From an uncultured Blautia sp. (GTDB taxonomy: Bacteria > Bacillota > Clostridia > Lachnospirales > Lachnospiraceae), in contig CAMNGN010000129.1 of the NCBI GenBank assembly GCA_946538475.1, forward strand, positions 1 through 5,507: 5,507 nucleotides of DNA. Direction: 5' to 3'. Positions within the stretch are counted from its first letter, which is position 1. The number at the start of each line of letters is the position of its first letter. Positions 1 to 5,476 of this stretch are shown piece by piece. Below the pieces are notes generated by a model. It worked only from the letters and a program-made list of their open reading frames with translations, was not told the DNA's origin and searched no databases. The position numbers and the translations under genes are program-made.

Positions 1-31
1 CTGTGTAAAGAATTGTTCGAGAATCGTATGT

Positions 32-56
32 GTTTCACTGTTCAGTTATCAAGGTT
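32..56 (-). promoter_or_regulatory. rRNA leader/spacer-like box
   Basis: On the minus strand this reads AACCTTGATAACTGAACAG followed by TGAAAC. It resembles the CTTTGAAAACTGAA-type box found in Firmicute rRNA leaders and in the 16S-23S spacer just before 23S, where it takes part in antitermination and processing. It lies downstream of two tRNA genes on the same strand. The resemblance is from memory, and no rRNA sequence is visible in the window. If correct, an rRNA gene on the minus strand begins beyond position 1. Confidence 0.4.
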
Positions 57-83
57 CATCTGCTCAGTCCCTTCGCAGATGAA
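55..83. other. perfect 9-bp stem-loop
   Basis: TTCATCTGC (55-63) is the exact reverse complement of GCAGATGAA (75-83), with an 11-base loop. It abuts the next hairpin (84-123) with no spacer and partly touches the rRNA-leader-like box. There is no T tract on either side, so a simple intrinsic terminator is unlikely. A processing stem in a tRNA/rRNA precursor is possible. Confidence 0.6.
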
Positions 84-123
84 GCAAAAGCCATGCAAAT
101 CGCCTTCGGCGATGGGCTTTTGC
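84..123. other. two-part stem-loop, possible weak terminator
   Basis: The outer stem pairs GCAAAAGCC (84-92) with GGCTTTTGC (115-123). The inner stem pairs ATCGCC (99-104) with GGCGAT (108-113) around a TTC loop. An asymmetric internal loop (93-98 against 114) separates them. The A4/T4 tracts sit inside the outer stem, so it could work as a weak bidirectional terminator about 80 bases after tRNA-Ser(GGA). The absence of a longer T tract after the stem and the crowd of neighbouring hairpins also fit a structured precursor-RNA region. Confidence 0.5.
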
Positions 124-124
124 T

Positions 125-181
125 GTTGCATCATTGTGGTACGGCCTTCAGCAGCAAGTGCTTCGGCCTGTCCTGAGCAAC
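125..181. other. third stem-loop in left-edge cluster
   Basis: GTTGC (125-129) can pair with GCAAC (177-181). Inside it, GGCC (143-146) pairs with GGCC (165-168) and AGCA (150-153) with TGCT (159-162). It is less perfect than the two hairpins to its left. It completes a run of three structures filling most of the space between the window edge and tRNA-Ser(GGA). No protein-coding signal is visible here: the open frames lack a convincing ribosome binding site and some run through the tRNA. Confidence 0.35.
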
Positions 182-204
182 TGATGAATGATCTCTCATT
201 CAAG

Positions 205-294
205 CGGAGAAGGTGGGATTTGAACCCACGCGCCGCTATTAACGACCTACTCCCTTTCCAGGGGAGCCCCTTCGGCCAGCTTGGGTACTTCTCC
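205..294 (-). tRNA. tRNA-Ser(GGA)
   Basis: This 90-base class II tRNA decodes UCC/UCU. The acceptor stem GGAGAAG (294-288) pairs with CTTCTCC (212-206), and the discriminator is G (205). The anticodon stem CTCCC/GGGAG holds the loop CTGGAAA, with anticodon GGA at 259-257. The T arm GTGGG-TTCAAAT-CCCAC is perfect. A long variable arm with a GUCG/CGGC stem identifies a serine tRNA. The base after the discriminator is C but is followed by TT, so CCA is not encoded and must be added after 3' trimming, which is the substrate type of RNase Z. A36-A37-A38 is present, the usual recognition context of MiaA. Confidence 0.97.
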
Positions 295-346
295 AATTGC
301 CCTACAAAAACATTTCCGAATCGCTCCGGAACTTCTGTATTCATTT

Positions 347-370
347 ATGTTTGGCCGTCTGCCCAAACAT
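347..370. other. stem-loop between the two tRNA genes
   Basis: ATGTTTGG (347-354) is the exact reverse complement of CCAAACAT (363-370), with an 8-base loop. It is centred in the 127-base spacer between the two tRNA genes. On the minus strand it is followed by AAATGAA, not T residues, so it does not look like a terminator. Co-transcription of the two tRNAs, with this stem as spacer structure, is the simpler reading. A smaller TTCCG/CGGAA stem lies at 314-331. Confidence 0.45.
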
Positions 371-421
371 CAGGCACATGTACAACAGTTTCAAATCAGC
401 TCATCCACCATGTACACAAAG

Positions 422-507
422 CGGAGAGAGTGGGATTCGAACCCACGCGCCCTTGCGGACAAACGGTTTTCAAGACCGCCTCGTTATGACCACTTCGATA
501 TCTCTCC
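422..507 (-). tRNA. tRNA-Ser(UGA)
   Basis: This 86-base class II tRNA reads UCA and, by wobble, other UCN codons. The acceptor stem GGAGAGA (507-501) pairs with TCTCTCC (429-423), and the discriminator is G (422). The anticodon loop CTTGAAA carries anticodon TGA at 472-470. The variable arm GTCC-GCAA-GGGC and the T arm GTGGG-TTCGAAT-CCCAC are intact. The bases after the discriminator read CTT, so no CCA is encoded. It is the first gene after the promoter at 537-565 and is probably co-transcribed with tRNA-Ser(GGA). A36-A37-A38 follows the anticodon pattern used by MiaA. Confidence 0.97.
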
Positions 508-536
508 AAGTGCGGTTCTTCATAAACGCAAGAAAG

Positions 537-565
537 ATAATATCATTAATTGCTATCTGTGTCAA
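537..565 (-). promoter_or_regulatory. sigma-A promoter for the serine tRNAs
   Basis: The minus strand shows a perfect -35 TTGACA (565-560), a 17-base spacer, and -10 TATTAT (542-537). A TG one base upstream of the -10 makes it an extended -10. The predicted start is near 530, leaving a leader of about 23 bases before tRNA-Ser(UGA). An AT-rich stretch with A and T runs lies just upstream (about 566-600) and could act as an UP-like element. The strength suits a stable-RNA gene. Confidence 0.85.
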
Positions 566-616
566 CAACAAATCTGATATTTTTTCAAAATTTTTTTCGC
601 CCTGAACAGCAGATAT

Positions 617-1315
617 TTATGAGGATAAAAACGCCTCTCCGATGATCAGATCCTCCGGCGTTGTGATCTTGATATTGCGGTAGCTGCCGAGCGAAAAACG
701 CACCTTGCAGTCTGTCTCGCGCTCTACCACCATCGCGTCATCCGTGATACCGTTCATCCCCTTCACGCGCGCAGATTCGTAGGCACTTCTCAGCAGACTG
801 TATGAAAAGATCTGCGGTGTCTGAACGATCCAGACCTTCTCCCTTGGGATAGTACGTTCTACATTACATTTCTCATCCGCCAGCTTCATGGTATCCTTGG
901 CCGGAACGCCCACGATACATGCCCCGCTGCTCTCTGCCGTCTCGATGCCTCTTTTGAGCATCTCCTCTGTGATGAAAGGACGGGCGCTGTCGTGAACGCA
1001 CACGATGTGCGGACTGCTGCAGGCCTTAAGGCCCTCATACACCGAGTCGTAACGCTCCTTTCCCCCGCCGACTATCTTTTTCACCTTTTCGAAAGAATAC
1101 CTTTCGACGATCTCACTCCGGCAGTAGTCGATCATATCCTCCGATGTCACCAGGATGATCTCGTCGATCAGAGAGCTCTCCTGAAAACAGTGCAGGGAGT
1201 AATAGAGTACCGGCTTTCCTCCCAGCAGCATGAATTGTTTATGTATGTCGCTTTTCATCCTGCTGCCCTTCCCGGCAGCCAGAACGATCGCGGAACATCC
1301 CGTGTTCTCTTTCAT
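617..1315 (-). CDS. ispD: 2-C-methyl-D-erythritol 4-phosphate cytidylyltransferase
   Basis: IspD joins CTP and 2-C-methyl-D-erythritol 4-phosphate to give CDP-ME, the third step of the cytosolic MEP pathway to isoprenoids. The 232-residue length is normal. Family motifs are intact: LAAGKGSRM at 12-20 with R19 and K26 of the nucleotide-binding loop, HDSARP at 108-113, PAKDT at 138-142, QTPQIF at 165-170, TDDA at 191-194, and NIKITTPEDL at 214-223 with K216. R158 and K216 match the substrate-side residues known in E. coli IspD. I chose the ATG at 1315 because it forms an ATGA overlap with the tsaD stop and has GGGAG at 1327-1323, 7 bases upstream. An in-frame ATG at 1360 would only add 15 non-family residues inside tsaD. 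It is the last operon gene, and no GC-rich terminator is visible between it and the tRNA promoter. Confidence 0.95.
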   Translation of the reverse strand: MKENTGCSAIVLAAGKGSRMKSDIHKQFMLLGGKPVLYYSLHCFQESSLIDEIILVTSEDMIDYCRSEIVERYSFEKVKKIVGGGKERYDSVYEGLKACSSPHIVCVHDSARPFITEEMLKRGIETAESSGACIVGVPAKDTMKLADEKCNVERTIPREKVWIVQTPQIFSYSLLRSAYESARVKGMNGITDDAMVVERETDCKVRFSLGSYRNIKITTPEDLIIGEAFLSS

Positions 1316-2334
1316 CCGCGTTCTCCCAGTTTCAGATTCGGCACAGCATTCAGATCCCATCCGTGCCTTGTCCCTTTCAGATACTCATAGTATCCCGCAC
1401 ATCCGATCATGGCGGCATTGTCCGTGCAGAAAATGGGCGAAGGACGATAAAAAGTGATCTTACGCTTTTTGCATGCTTCCTCCATCGCCGTGCGAAGGGC
1501 TGTATTGGCTGCCACACCACCCGCGATGGCCACTTTCTTCATATTTAATTCCTTCGCGGCATTCATCGTGTGCTCGACAAGCACATCGACTACCGACTGC
1601 TGGAAGGAAGCCGCCACGTCCGCCGTATTTACCGGCTGACAGGTCATTTCCGCATGGTTAAGATAATTAAGGACCGCCGATTTAAGGCCGCTGAAAGTAA
1701 AATCATATGTGCTGTCGCCGACCTTGCCGCGCGGAAAACCTATGGCGCAGCTGTTTCCTTCTTTTGCCGCCTTGTCGATCTTCGGTCCACCCGGGTAGCC
1801 AAGCCCGATGGCACGGGCTACTTTGTCAAAAGCTTCTCCCGCCGCATCGTCTCTGGTCCTTCCCAGGATCTCGAATTCTCCGTAATCCTTCACCACAACC
1901 AGGTGTGTATGTCCGCCCGATACGATCAGGCACAGGAAGGGGGGCTCCAGATCGGGATGCTCTATATAATTCGCCGCCACGTGTCCTTCGATATGATGCA
2001 CACCGATAAGCGGCAGCTTTTTGGCATAAGCTATGGCCTTGGCTTCTGCTACGCCTACGAGAAGTGCGCCTACAAGCCCCGGTCCGTAGGTGACCGCGAT
2101 CGCGTCCAGATCGTCGAGCGTGGTATCCGCTTCGGCGAGTGCACGTCTGATCACCTGATTTATCCTTTCAATGTGCTTCCGCGATGCGATCTCGGGAACG
2201 ACTCCTCCATATAAAGTATGTATATCGATCTGAGAAGATATAACATTGGAAAGGATCGTCCTTCCGTTTTTTACCACAGAAGCCGCCGTCTCGTCACACG
2301 AGCTTTCTATGGCAAGTATTTTGATATCATTCAT
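1312..2334 (-). CDS. tsaD: tRNA N6-adenosine threonylcarbamoyltransferase TsaD
   Basis: TsaD transfers the threonylcarbamoyl group from threonylcarbamoyl-AMP to N6 of A37 in tRNAs reading ANN codons, working with TsaB and TsaE. The 340-residue protein has the full Kae1/TsaD ASKHA-fold pattern: ILAIESSCDETAASVV at 6-21, GGVVPEIASRKH at 43-54, GPGLVGALLVG at 84-94, and the metal-binding HHIEGH with H114 and H118. SGGHTHL lies in the middle, followed by AGEAFDKVAR, FSGLKSA and AGGVAANTALR. The final metal ligand is D305 in FCTDNAAMIG. Length and motifs are complete. The start follows the rnz stop by 6 bases, and its ribosome binding site (AGAGGA) lies inside the end of rnz. The stop overlaps the ispD start by ATGA, suggesting translational coupling. 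Confidence 0.98.
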   Translation of the reverse strand: MNDIKILAIESSCDETAASVVKNGRTILSNVISSQIDIHTLYGGVVPEIASRKHIERINQVIRRALAEADTTLDDLDAIAVTYGPGLVGALLVGVAEAKAIAYAKKLPLIGVHHIEGHVAANYIEHPDLEPPFLCLIVSGGHTHLVVVKDYGEFEILGRTRDDAAGEAFDKVARAIGLGYPGGPKIDKAAKEGNSCAIGFPRGKVGDSTYDFTFSGLKSAVLNYLNHAEMTCQPVNTADVAASFQQSVVDVLVEHTMNAAKELNMKKVAIAGGVAANTALRTAMEEACKKRKITFYRPSPIFCTDNAAMIGCAGYYEYLKGTRHGWDLNAVPNLKLGERG

Positions 2335-2340
2335 TATCCA

Positions 2341-3255
2341 TCATTCCTCTTCGAAATTCAGTTCCACACTCTTCCCATCTTTTCCGGGATAAGTCTCGGG
2401 AAAGATCCTGCGGGCATTATCGATAAACTCTTCGGGCCGCACAAGCGAAGGGCTGTAATGGGTCAGCCACATTTCACGGACGCCGGCCTCTTTTGCCATG
2501 AGAGCCGCTTCCGCGAATGTCATATGTTTGTATCCTTTGGCTTTTTCCTGCTTGTCTTCCTCTCCGTACATTCCTTCGCATATAAAAAGATCCGATCCTT
2601 CTGCACAGCGCACGATCGATTCGGTCGGTCTTGTATCGGTGGTATACGTCACCTTGATCCCCTTGCGAGGGGGCCCCAGAACCATGTCCGGCGTATATAC
2701 TTTTCCGTCATCCGCTTTGACCGTATTGCCTTTTTGAAGGGGATTCCAGAATCTGAGCGGTATTTCCTGCTCTTTTGCTCTCTCGGGGGAAAACTTGCCC
2801 TGTCTTAGGATCTCCAGAGAATACCCATAGCAGACAACATTATGATTGACACGAAAGGCCCTGATGCGAAATCCGTTGATATCAAAGACCTGCTCGGGAC
2901 CGGCGATCTCCATGTAACGGATGGGGAAAGGGAGCTCCGGTGCGATTACGCGCAGCGAATTTACCACCCTCTCCAGTCCTTTCGGCCCGATCAGTGTCAG
3001 CGGTTCGGTCCTGTCGGCATTTCCCATCGTCAAAAGAAGGCCCGGGAGCCCGCTGATGTGGTCACCGTGAAAGTGGGTAAAGCAGATCACATCGATCGGT
3101 TTGAAGCTCCACCCTTTTTCCTTTACGGCGATCTGCGTTCCTTCTCCGCAGTCTATAAGAAGCGTACTTCCGTTGTAACGTGCCATGAGGGCGGTCAGCC
3201 ACCGTTTAGGCAGCGGCATCATACCACCGCATCCCAGCAGACAAATATCCAGCAT
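2341..3255 (-). CDS. rnz: ribonuclease Z (tRNA 3' endonuclease)
   Basis: RNase Z cuts CCA-less pre-tRNAs just after the discriminator base so that CCA can be added. The 304-residue size is that of the short form (RNase ZS). The metallo-beta-lactamase signature THFHGDH lies at 60-66 (H61, H63, D65, H66). Other metal-site residues are H138 in VNHNV, D207 in TTDTRP and H266 in LTHYSP, and the family-type HMTFAEAA starts at H244. The region of about 150-180, between H138 and D207, matches the position of the tRNA-binding exosite arm; its core here (PLRFWNPLQKG) differs from the glycine/proline-rich arm I recall for Bacillus RNase Z. The ATG at 3255 follows the rimI stop by 6 bases, with GGAAGG as ribosome binding site. 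Its position between rimI and tsaD interrupts the more common tsaE-tsaB-rimI-tsaD order. Both tRNA genes in the window lack CCA and are plausible substrates. Confidence 0.96.
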   Translation of the reverse strand: MLDICLLGCGGMMPLPKRWLTALMARYNGSTLLIDCGEGTQIAVKEKGWSFKPIDVICFTHFHGDHISGLPGLLLTMGNADRTEPLTLIGPKGLERVVNSLRVIAPELPFPIRYMEIAGPEQVFDINGFRIRAFRVNHNVVCYGYSLEILRQGKFSPERAKEQEIPLRFWNPLQKGNTVKADDGKVYTPDMVLGPPRKGIKVTYTTDTRPTESIVRCAEGSDLFICEGMYGEEDKQEKAKGYKHMTFAEAALMAKEAGVREMWLTHYSPSLVRPEEFIDNARRIFPETYPGKDGKSVELNFEEE

Positions 3256-3261
3256 ATATTC

Positions 3262-3705
3262 TTACCTTCCGTTTAGTGTTTTCGTCATAAGCACCGCGTT
3301 TTCCGTCGGATCCGTATAGTAATCCTTCCGAAGGCCGTCGATCGCAAAGCCGTTTCTCTCATACAGCCTGCGGGCGGTCCCGTTGCTTTCTCTGACTTCG
3401 AGATGCACATAATGCACCCCCTGCATCTGCAGGAGTCTCAGAAGGCTCTGCAGAATAAAGCCTCCCGTCCCTTCTCTCTGCCTGTCCGGATCCACGCCGA
3501 TGTTCAGAATGTCCGCCTCGTCAAGGACGATCAGGCATCCTGCATACCCCAGGATCTTTCCCTTTTCTTCGACTGCCAGAAAGAGAGTATCCTCGCGGAT
3601 CAGAAATGTGAAAAAGCCTTCGCGGGTCCAGGGAACGGGAAACAGCTTTTCTTCGAGCACCATGACCTGATCCAGATCATCGACAGTCATCTCTCTCAGT
3701 ATCAT
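3262..3705 (-). CDS. rimI: RimI-type protein N-terminal acetyltransferase
   Basis: This GNAT-fold enzyme of 147 residues transfers acetyl from acetyl-CoA to a protein N-terminus; in enterobacteria the substrate is ribosomal protein S18. The whole protein is one GNAT domain. The RimI-like start has P25-W26 in the FPVPWT segment, the acetyl-CoA pyrophosphate loop is QREGTG at 76-81, and VHLEVRESNGTARRLYERNGF spans 100-120. E103 and Y115 match the catalytic base and acid described for Salmonella RimI. The start ATG overlaps the tsaB stop as ATGA. Linkage to tsaB and tsaD is a classic arrangement and supports RimI over other GNATs, although the real acetylation target in this organism is not shown by the sequence. 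Confidence 0.92.
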   Translation of the reverse strand: MILREMTVDDLDQVMVLEEKLFPVPWTREGFFTFLIREDTLFLAVEEKGKILGYAGCLIVLDEADILNIGVDPDRQREGTGGFILQSLLRLLQMQGVHYVHLEVRESNGTARRLYERNGFAIDGLRKDYYTDPTENAVLMTKTLNGR

Positions 3706-4415
3706 TGTCCTTCTCTTCTTATCCTTTCCGCGCGTTCCCGCTCAGCCTGGGAGACCCTGAGATATTCCGGCACATGTTCATCCGCGGTCTGCATGATCCC
3801 GCAGGACGCGAGCACGGCTCCGAGCGAAGCTACCGAACCCGCCCGCTGCATTGCCAGATGAGGAGGGGCAAAGGTATGTCCGGTGTTCATTTCTCTGTCT
3901 ATCTTTTCCCTGTACACCGGCACACCGTCTCCGAGAAAAACGGTCGGTTCACCGATCCTGTCAAGCACAGCGATCAGTTCTTCCAGTCCCATGGCCGAAG
4001 GCTCTCTGACCGTCTTCAGATCGAGTCCTTCAAAACGGTAAACACCGGTATAAACCTGATTTCTTCTGGCATCCATGATGGGGCATACTATCCCCTGATG
4101 TCCGCAGAGATTATATGCCAGTGCGTCAAGAGTCGATACCGGAATGACCGGCTTATCGAGTGCCAGCGCAAGGCCTTTTACCGTTGCGGAGCCTATACGA
4201 AGGCCCGTAAACGATCCGGGGCCTTTTGCCACGGCGATCGCGTCGATCGATTCAAGGTCCAGTCCCAGCGTCTTAACGACTTCGTCCAGCATGGGAAGCA
4301 GTGTTTGCGAATGTGTTTTTTTATAATTGACAGTATACTCACAGACAAGCGTTTCGTCCTGAAGATAAGCGACCGTGGCTGTCATTCCGGAACTGTCGAA
4401 CGCGAGTATTTTCAT
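3702..4415 (-). CDS. tsaB: t6A biosynthesis protein TsaB
   Basis: TsaB (YeaZ) is the non-catalytic ASKHA-fold partner that dimerises with TsaD and allows t6A formation. The 237-residue protein shows MKILAFDSS at 1-9, KTHSQTLLPMLDEVV at 33-47, GPGSFTGLRIG at 65-75 and MDARRNQVY at 114-122. It ends with the PEYLR motif (in VPEYLRVSQAERE) usual for the family. It lacks the HxxxH metal motif seen in TsaD, which separates the two paralogues. Its ATG has GGGAG 8 bases upstream, in the 20-base gap after tsaE. The stop overlaps the rimI start by four bases. Confidence 0.96.
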   Translation of the reverse strand: MKILAFDSSGMTATVAYLQDETLVCEYTVNYKKTHSQTLLPMLDEVVKTLGLDLESIDAIAVAKGPGSFTGLRIGSATVKGLALALDKPVIPVSTLDALAYNLCGHQGIVCPIMDARRNQVYTGVYRFEGLDLKTVREPSAMGLEELIAVLDRIGEPTVFLGDGVPVYREKIDREMNTGHTFAPPHLAMQRAGSVASLGAVLASCGIMQTADEHVPEYLRVSQAERERAERIRREGQ

Positions 4416-4435
4416 TTAAGGTTCTCCCTTTCTTT

Positions 4436-4855
4436 CTATTCTATAGTGATCCTTCTGTAATCAAAGCCCCTGCTCAGATCTTTTTCGATCCGGACGGAAA
4501 TACAGTTGTCCGGCAGGATATCGCGGATGAGCTCCGCCCACTCGATCATGCATACGCCTCCGCCGAAGAAATAATCATCGTAGCCGATCTCTTCCATCTC
4601 TTCCACATCATCTATCCTGTATACATCAAAATGATAGAAAGGAAGTCTGCCATCCGTATATTCCTGCACGATCGTGAACGTCGGGCTGCTGACAGGCTCC
4701 GAAATGCCGAGGCCCGCTGCCACCCCTTGCGTAAACACTGTCTTGCCGACACCGAGGCTCCCGGAAAGCAGATAGATGTCTCCCGGCTTTGCCTTTTCTC
4801 CTATGCTGCGGCCCAGCGCAAATGTCTCTTCAGCACAGAATGTTTCTGTTACCAT
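4436..4855 (-). CDS. tsaE: t6A biosynthesis ATPase TsaE
   Basis: TsaE (YjeE) is a P-loop ATPase that binds the TsaB-TsaD complex and is needed for turnover in bacterial t6A synthesis. At 139 residues it has normal length. Walker A is GSLGVGKT at 32-39 (K38, T39). SSPTF at 56-60 forms the family-specific loop, YHFDVYR at 74-80 includes D77, and MIEWAE at 103-108 carries the conserved E105-W106. The ATG at 4855 has GGGAG (4867-4863) 7 bases upstream. It is the first gene of the minus-strand operon and follows the promoter at 4903-4931, giving a leader of about 40 bases with no evident riboswitch. Confidence 0.96.
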   Translation of the reverse strand: MVTETFCAEETFALGRSIGEKAKPGDIYLLSGSLGVGKTVFTQGVAAGLGISEPVSSPTFTIVQEYTDGRLPFYHFDVYRIDDVEEMEEIGYDDYFFGGGVCMIEWAELIRDILPDNCISVRIEKDLSRGFDYRRITIE

Positions 4856-4881
4856 CTTTTATCTCCCTCGTTATCTGACGC

Positions 4882-4910
4882 TTGCGCATCAATTCTTTGC
4901 ATATTATAAT
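4882..4910 (+). promoter_or_regulatory. promoter of the cyclophilin gene
   Basis: The plus strand has -35 TTGCGC (4882-4887, matching TTG of the consensus), a 17-base spacer and consensus -10 TATAAT (4905-4910). Transcription would start near 4917, about 39 bases before the cyclophilin ATG. It shares most of its -10 with the divergent tsaE promoter, so one polymerase probably blocks the other. Confidence 0.6.
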
Positions 4911-4931
4911 AGAGCAAACAATGAAACACAA
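4903..4931 (-). promoter_or_regulatory. promoter of the tsaE operon
   Basis: On the minus strand a consensus -10 TATAAT (4908-4903) lies 17 bases from a weak -35 TTGTGT (4931-4926, three matches to TTGACA). The predicted start near 4896 gives a leader of about 40 bases to the tsaE ATG. The -10 overlaps that of the opposite promoter by four bases (4905-4908). The weak -35 is the main uncertainty. Confidence 0.6.
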
Positions 4932-4940
4932 TCATTTTTT

Positions 4941-4947
4941 AAAGGAG
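4941..4947 (+). promoter_or_regulatory. ribosome binding site of the cyclophilin gene
   Basis: AAAGGAG lies 8 bases before the ATG at 4956. It fixes the start there and rules out the longer in-frame opening from 4776, whose extra 60 residues overlap tsaE and do not belong to the cyclophilin fold. Confidence 0.9.
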
Positions 4948-4955
4948 ATTTTGTT

Positions 4956-5474
4956 ATGGCAAACCCTGTTGTTACGATCACAATGGAAAACGGAGATGTG
5001 ATGAAAGCGGAATTATATCCCGAAATCGCACCGAATACCGTCAACAACTTTATCAGCCTGGTAAAAAAAGGATTCTATGATGGCCTTATTTTCCACAGAG
5101 TCATCAACGGATTCATGATCCAGGGCGGCTGCCCCGACGGAACGGGCATGGGCGGCCCCGGCTATCAGATCAAAGGCGAGTTTAATAAGAATCGTTTCCG
5201 CAACGACCTCAGGCATACCGAAGGCGTGCTTTCCATGGCCCGCGCCATGCATCCGGACTCAGCCGGCTCGCAGTTCTTCATTATGCATAAAGCCGCTCCG
5301 CATCTTGACGGAAGCTATGCCGCGTTCGGAAAGATCATCGAAGGCATGGATGTGGTGAACCGTATCGCTGAGGAGGATACGGATTATCGCGACAGGCCTC
5401 TGGACGACCAGGTCATTAAGAGTATGACGGTGGAGACGTTTGGGGAGGAGTATCCGGAGCCGGAGAAGATGTGA
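4956..5474 (+). CDS. ppiB: cyclophilin-type peptidyl-prolyl isomerase
   Basis: Cyclophilins speed cis-trans isomerisation of peptide bonds before proline and assist folding. The 172-residue protein begins directly with the cyclophilin beta strand (VVTITMENGDVMKAEL). It has no signal peptide or membrane segment, so it should be cytoplasmic, as PpiB is; the symbol is given on that basis. FHRVINGFMIQGG (46-58) supplies R48, F53, M54 and Q56, matching R55, F60, M61 and Q63 of human cyclophilin A. MARAMHPDSAGSQFFI (94-109) supplies Q106 and F108. At the place of W121, which contacts cyclosporin in the human protein, there is H116 (PHLDGSYAAFGK), as in many bacterial forms. The acidic tail (EEYPEPEKM) is short. 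It is transcribed away from tsaE as a probable single gene, with a hairpin just after the stop. Confidence 0.95.
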   Translation: MANPVVTITMENGDVMKAELYPEIAPNTVNNFISLVKKGFYDGLIFHRVINGFMIQGGCPDGTGMGGPGYQIKGEFNKNRFRNDLRHTEGVLSMARAMHPDSAGSQFFIMHKAAPHLDGSYAAFGKIIEGMDVVNRIAEEDTDYRDRPLDDQVIKSMTVETFGEEYPEPEKM

Positions 5475-5476
5475 AA

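Noticed and set aside
84..123. Confident call of an intrinsic terminator
   Set aside because: The T residues are within the stem and no longer T tract follows on either strand; it is kept only as a possible weak terminator.
205..507. Idea that these serine tRNAs are substrates of the t6A enzymes encoded here
   Set aside because: t6A is made on tRNAs reading ANN codons; these have anticodons GGA and UGA and read UCN codons.
13..605. Open frames on both strands at 13-489, 42-344, 281-577 and 297-605
   Set aside because: They run through one or both tRNA genes, lack convincing ribosome binding sites and have no recognisable protein features.
1313..1360. Upstream in-frame ATG at 1360 for ispD
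   Set aside because: It would add 15 residues not found in the family and overlap tsaD by 49 bases; the ATGA start at 1315 has a well-spaced GGGAG.
1570..2808. Long plus-strand open frames (1570-2214, 2218-2808) opposite tsaD and rnz
   Set aside because: They are antisense to complete, well-conserved genes, with no ribosome binding site or family resemblance; codon bias of the real genes explains them.
3705..4460. A 251-residue plus-strand open frame opposite tsaB
   Set aside because: It is antisense to the whole of tsaB, its composition is unlike a real protein and no promoter precedes it.
4776..4955. N-terminal extension of the cyclophilin
   Set aside because: The extra 60 codons overlap tsaE and the promoters and do not resemble a signal peptide; AAAGGAG before 4956 marks the true start.
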